NCBI GenBank assembly: GCA_030634615.1 | Contig: DAOWAL010000073.1 | Span: 1 to 6,324 of the forward strand | Source: Candidatus Aenigmatarchaeota archaeon | GTDB taxonomy: Archaea; Aenigmatarchaeota; Aenigmatarchaeia; QMZP01; QMZT01 | DNA: 6,324 nt | Direction of reading: 5' to 3' | Shown: in pieces, positions 3,612 through 6,324 of the stretch | Position numbering within the stretch: the stretch's first letter is position 1 | How the letters are laid out: every line of letters starts with the position of its first letter | The notes under the pieces: generated by a model | The model's input: the letters and a program-made list of their open reading frames with translations, nothing else | Told to the model about the DNA's origin: nothing | The model's database searches: none | Made by a program: the position numbers and the translations under genes

Positions 3612-6324
3612 TTTTTCTTCCTCCTTCCAGCAGCAATTTCATTTCTGTTTTCCATCCACAAGTAAAACAGTATTGTTCCTAGAGCAATTGAAAGAAGTGC
3701 TATTATTATTTCGTTTATTGGAAGGACTACAGGTTCAGGTGTAACCTTTCTTTTGGTTGAATTGACATACTCTATTATATCCCTGCAGTTTTCCAGTGCA
3801 GTTTCTGTAAGAACCCTTGCTTCCTGTAAATTGTTCTCGCCAAGTTTTTTCTCAGCTTCGAGTATTAGCTCAGTTAAGTCAAGACACTCTGGATTGTCCT
3901 GGAATAAATCTTTTGCAAGGTTTATCCTGTCCATTACTTTGGTTGAGCCATGGATAGTTCTCAGATAAATACTTGTCGATTGATTGAATTTGGGGTCACC
4001 GACACTTCCTGTTACCTTTATTTCATACATATCTTCTGTGAGTTGTTCTGTGTTTATTGTCAGATTTGTCGTTGCATTAGCACCAGTTGCTAACTGACTT
4101 ATGTAGATTCTTGAAAGTTCAAGTCCTACTTCATCAGTTTCGTTTACATATGCTGTTATGTTTATTACGTTAAGTGAAACCTCTCCGGTGTTTTTAAGAG
4201 TGACTACTGTTGTAGTTGTGTTGTAAGAACCTATCATTTCTATTGGTGATGTTGTCAATGTTAAAGATGCTATCTTTGCTTCAGATCCAATAGAACCACC
4301 GCTACTGTAAACTTGCTGAATTACTGTTTCTGTTGGTACATCTGTTTGACTGACATTGAGTGTGATATTATTAGTTGAAACATTGAATTCTGAATCGGTC
4401 ACAGTAAAGATAATATAATCTAGTCCATACCAGTCTGTTGTTGGTGTTAATGATACAGCCCCACTACCGCTCCATTGACTGGCGTTTAGTGTTCGTGTAC
4501 CGGTCTGCTCATCTATGAGAACAGCTACATTGGCTGGCGTTGTGTAATTTATTGTCAGGTTGTTGTCATCGTTTGTGACATTGTTTTCATTATCCGGATC
4601 CTGGAAGTTGTATGATAACACAATATTCTTGTTCACAGTGTTCATGTTCCAGCTTTGGTTTTGTATAGGATATATTAATGCTGGAGGTCTGTTTTTGTTA
4701 ACTATTGTCATTTGTATTGTTGATGATGATGTTGCGTAAGAATCTGTTGCAGATAACTTAAAGTCCCATACTCCGGATTCTTCAAATCCCGGCGTATATT
4801 CCCATGAATTATAATTCTGACAACTGTTTATTGTCCCTATTTCTGTTTCATTTCTATACCATGTACACTGTAAATCTTGCCCATCAGAATCAGAAACTGC
4901 TATTAAGAATGTTATTGATTCATTTTCGTCAACAGTATCACCTTCAACTGTTCCCGCAATTGATACAAATGGTACATGGTTCAATGTCAAAATCCTAAAT
5001 GTTATAAGACTGTTGCTTGTTGCATTATTTGGCTGTGTAGTATTTCCACTGTCTGTAACCGTGACGTTGAGCGTGTAATTTCCGATGTCCTTTTCAGGAG
5101 CATAGAAATTGATAACACCAGTTGATGTATTGATATCGAATACTGTGCAATTAGTATCACTTACATTTTCTTTCGAACAGTTTACAAAAGTTAAATTATA
5201 AAATAGTGGCACATCGTTTTCTTCATCTGTTGTCTCGGCGCTTATGTTTTCAAAGAATGTCGTATTTGCCGTTACTGATGTATTACTGAAACTGAAGACA
5301 GGGGCATCGTTTACAGCATGTATTGTTATGCTCATGTTATCACAATCTACTGACCCGTTGCTGTCTGTAACACATGCTGTCAGGTTGTACGTAAAATTGT
5401 ATGTATTGTTTGCCCATGTATCGTTTGGTGCTGTGAAATTAATAATACCTGTTGTCTGATTTATTAAAAAGTACGAAAACCCTGTGTTGAAATTTAAAGT
5501 ATATGTCAGGTTTTCGCCATATGGTGTCTCTGTATCTATATCTGTTGTGTTCTGACTGATATTACAGAAATATTCAGTATCTTCATTAACAGAACTTAAA
5601 CATGAAAAATTAATCACAGGATCATCGTTTATGTTTGAAATGTTGAAGTCGACAAGCGTGTAATTCTCTCTTCCCCATGTGTCGTTTACAATTACCTTTA
5701 CTGTATAATTTCCTACATGGGAGTTCAGAACAGGTGTGTAATTCATGATACCGTATGCCGGTCCAGGTGGCCATGAACTTCTGTTTGTAACTATTGCAAA
5801 CAGTGTTGTGTCTTGAAGAGCACCTTCGTAATATGTTTCTGTTCTGAATGTCAGATTATCAGTTGCATTGTCAAGATCAGTTGCATTTAATGACAGATAT
5901 ATTGAACCATTCTGAACAGCGCTTTGATCAGGTGCCGGTGATATGACTGGTGCATAATCAGGAACAACAGTGAAGTTGAAAATTGTTGATGATGTTAAAT
6001 TTCCGCCATCCTTTGCTGTTATGTTTATAGTGTAGTTACCGGAATCTTTTCTTTGGGGGTCGGTGTAGTTTATAATACCTGTTGAATTATCTATTCCAAA
6101 TATTGTACAGTTGGTGTCTGTTGCATTGAATGTTTTGTTGCAGTATGTGAAATTTATTTCATATGTTAACGTTCCATTGACAGTGTCTGTGTATGGTACA
6201 TATGAACTGAAGTTGTCAGGATCTGTCGTATTTTCTCCTATGTTGCAATAATATTCAAGTTCCTGCACAGAATAATTGTTGCATATAAATGTCATGTTTG
6301 GGGCATCGTTTATGTTCAGAACTG
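3608..6324 (-). CDS. large membrane-anchored cell-surface protein with cadherin/Ig-like repeats, N-terminus beyond window
   Basis: The frame stays open to the right edge; codons before the ATG at 6295 read VLNINDAPN, a linker motif between cadherin-like domains, so that ATG is internal. Numbering from it, 895 residues remain. Residues 1 to about 655 are tandem beta-sandwich repeats of about 95-115 residues. Their joins read VPDYAPV (111-117), NINDDPV (221-227), HAVNDAPV (326-333), LNHVPFV (438-444) and NKNRPPA (533-539). The 445-535 repeat looks PKD/Ig-like. Several others carry the TG(I/V)IN and GNYT..(V/I)T..D signatures of the putative Ig/cadherin-like class. Residues about 678-785 resemble a CARDB/NEW3 domain. 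A helical segment (about 786-848) follows, then a transmembrane helix (about 859-880) and a basic GRRKKK tail, giving an outside-facing ectodomain. By hand I count about 65 N-x-S/T sequons, suggesting heavy N-glycosylation. Paired cysteines recur in the repeats. It probably acts in the cell envelope or adhesion; its partner is unknown. Confidence 0.92.
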   Translation of the reverse strand, partial: VLNINDAPNMTFICNNYSVQELEYYCNIGENTTDPDNFSSYVPYTDTVNGTLTYEINFTYCNKTFNATDTNCTIFGIDNSTGIINYTDPQRKDSGNYTINITAKDGGNLTSSTIFNFTVVPDYAPVISPAPDQSAVQNGSIYLSLNATDLDNATDNLTFRTETYYEGALQDTTLFAIVTNRSSWPPGPAYGIMNYTPVLNSHVGNYTVKVIVNDTWGRENYTLVDFNISNINDDPVINFSCLSSVNEDTEYFCNISQNTTDIDTETPYGENLTYTLNFNTGFSYFLINQTTGIINFTAPNDTWANNTYNFTYNLTACVTDSNGSVDCDNMSITIHAVNDAPVFSFSNTSVTANTTFFENISAETTDEENDVPLFYNLTFVNCSKENVSDTNCTVFDINTSTGVINFYAPEKDIGNYTLNVTVTDSGNTTQPNNATSNSLITFRILTLNHVPFVSIAGTVEGDTVDENESITFLIAVSDSDGQDLQCTWYRNETEIGTINSCQNYNSWEYTPGFEESGVWDFKLSATDSYATSSSTIQMTIVNKNRPPALIYPIQNQSWNMNTVNKNIVLSYNFQDPDNENNVTNDDNNLTINYTTPANVAVLIDEQTGTRTLNASQWSGSGAVSLTPTTDWYGLDYIIFTVTDSEFNVSTNNITLNVSQTDVPTETVIQQVYSSGGSIGSEAKIASLTLTTSPIEMIGSYNTTTTVVTLKNTGEVSLNVINITAYVNETDEVGLELSRIYISQLATGANATTNLTINTEQLTEDMYEIKVTGSVGDPKFNQSTSIYLRTIHGSTKVMDRINLAKDLFQDNPECLDLTELILEAEKKLGENNLQEARVLTETALENCRDIIEYVNSTKRKVTPEPVVLPINEIIIALLSIALGTILFYLWMENRNEIAAGRRKKK
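3620..3624 (-). promoter_or_regulatory. Shine-Dalgarno site of the zinc-finger gene
   Basis: GGAGG sits 8 bases upstream of the ATG at 3611, within the last codons of the surface-protein gene (the basic GRRKKK tail). It decides the start of the 51-aa protein. With the ATGA overlap, it suggests that ribosomes finishing the upstream gene can re-initiate here. Confidence 0.7.
4331..6324 (-). repeat. tandem cadherin/Ig-like domain repeats within the surface-protein gene
   Basis: About six diverged protein repeats are encoded here. Two are strikingly close in local sequence: TNCTIFGID..TGIINY (from about residue 61) and TNCTVFDIN..TGVINF (from about residue 381). Another pair shares a cysteine-spaced opening with an EYxCNI core (residues 14-19 and 241-246). 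At the DNA level the copies are diverged, with only short shared words such as AATAATACCTGTTG around the TG(I/V)IN codons. This points to old duplication and shuffling rather than recent tandem expansion. Confidence 0.75.

Noticed and set aside
3553..3744. + strand open frame opposite the zinc-finger gene and surface-protein end
   Set aside because: It covers parts of two real - strand genes, and the apparent Cys/Phe-rich sequence is the complement of the zinc-finger and membrane-anchor codons.
6293..6295. ATG as the start of the surface protein
   Set aside because: Upstream in-frame codons give VLNINDAPN, a domain-linker motif like those inside the protein, and there is no signal peptide after the ATG.
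4331..6324. CRISPR array or recent tandem DNA repeat in the right-hand region
   Set aside because: Similarity is at protein level between diverged domains; there are no regularly spaced identical direct repeats.

Overview
The window looks archaeal, most likely from an AT-rich DPANN-type or euryarchaeal lineage. Four things point there. There is an archaeal-style topoisomerase IA with C-terminal zinc ribbons. There is RadB, a recombinase paralogue known from Euryarchaeota and DPANN. The tRNA gene lacks an encoded CCA and carries an intron flanked by a bulge-helix-bulge-like fold. TATA-box-like elements sit about 25-30 bases upstream of start codons, as expected for leaderless archaeal transcripts. 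The lineage assignment is inference; no marker here fixes the phylum.

Layout, left to right. A 5'-truncated topA occupies the + strand and ends at 1622. Everything to its right is on the - strand. A calcineurin-like metallophosphoesterase (1635-2477) converges on topA with 12 bases between the stops. It is preceded by radB (2559-3248), with a separate candidate promoter between the two. Next is a tRNA-Ser(GGA) gene (3283-3427). Its T-arm is split by a 63-nt insertion in the T-loop, and the exon-intron junctions form a good bulge-helix-bulge, so I read it as a non-canonical tRNA intron at position 59/60. A 51-aa multi-cysteine zinc-finger protein follows (3456-3611). It overlaps by ATGA the stop of a very large cell-surface protein that runs off the right edge (3608-6324). 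That protein has cadherin/Ig-like repeats, dense N-glycosylation sequons, a C-terminal membrane anchor and a basic tail.

How the parts relate. topA and radB are both DNA-maintenance genes, but they lie on opposite strands and share no operon. The surface protein and the zinc-finger protein form a two-gene, translationally coupled unit with a clear Shine-Dalgarno site inside the end of the first gene. The metallophosphoesterase and radB each have a TATA-like element placed for near-leaderless transcription, so the window appears to mix two initiation modes. Packing is tight: the tRNA TATA element overlaps the zinc-finger stop codon, and the radB TATA element begins at the base after the tRNA discriminator. 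No non-coding stretch exceeds about 85 bases. I saw no CRISPR array, insertion sequence or phage gene. The most interesting item is the tRNA-Ser T-loop intron.
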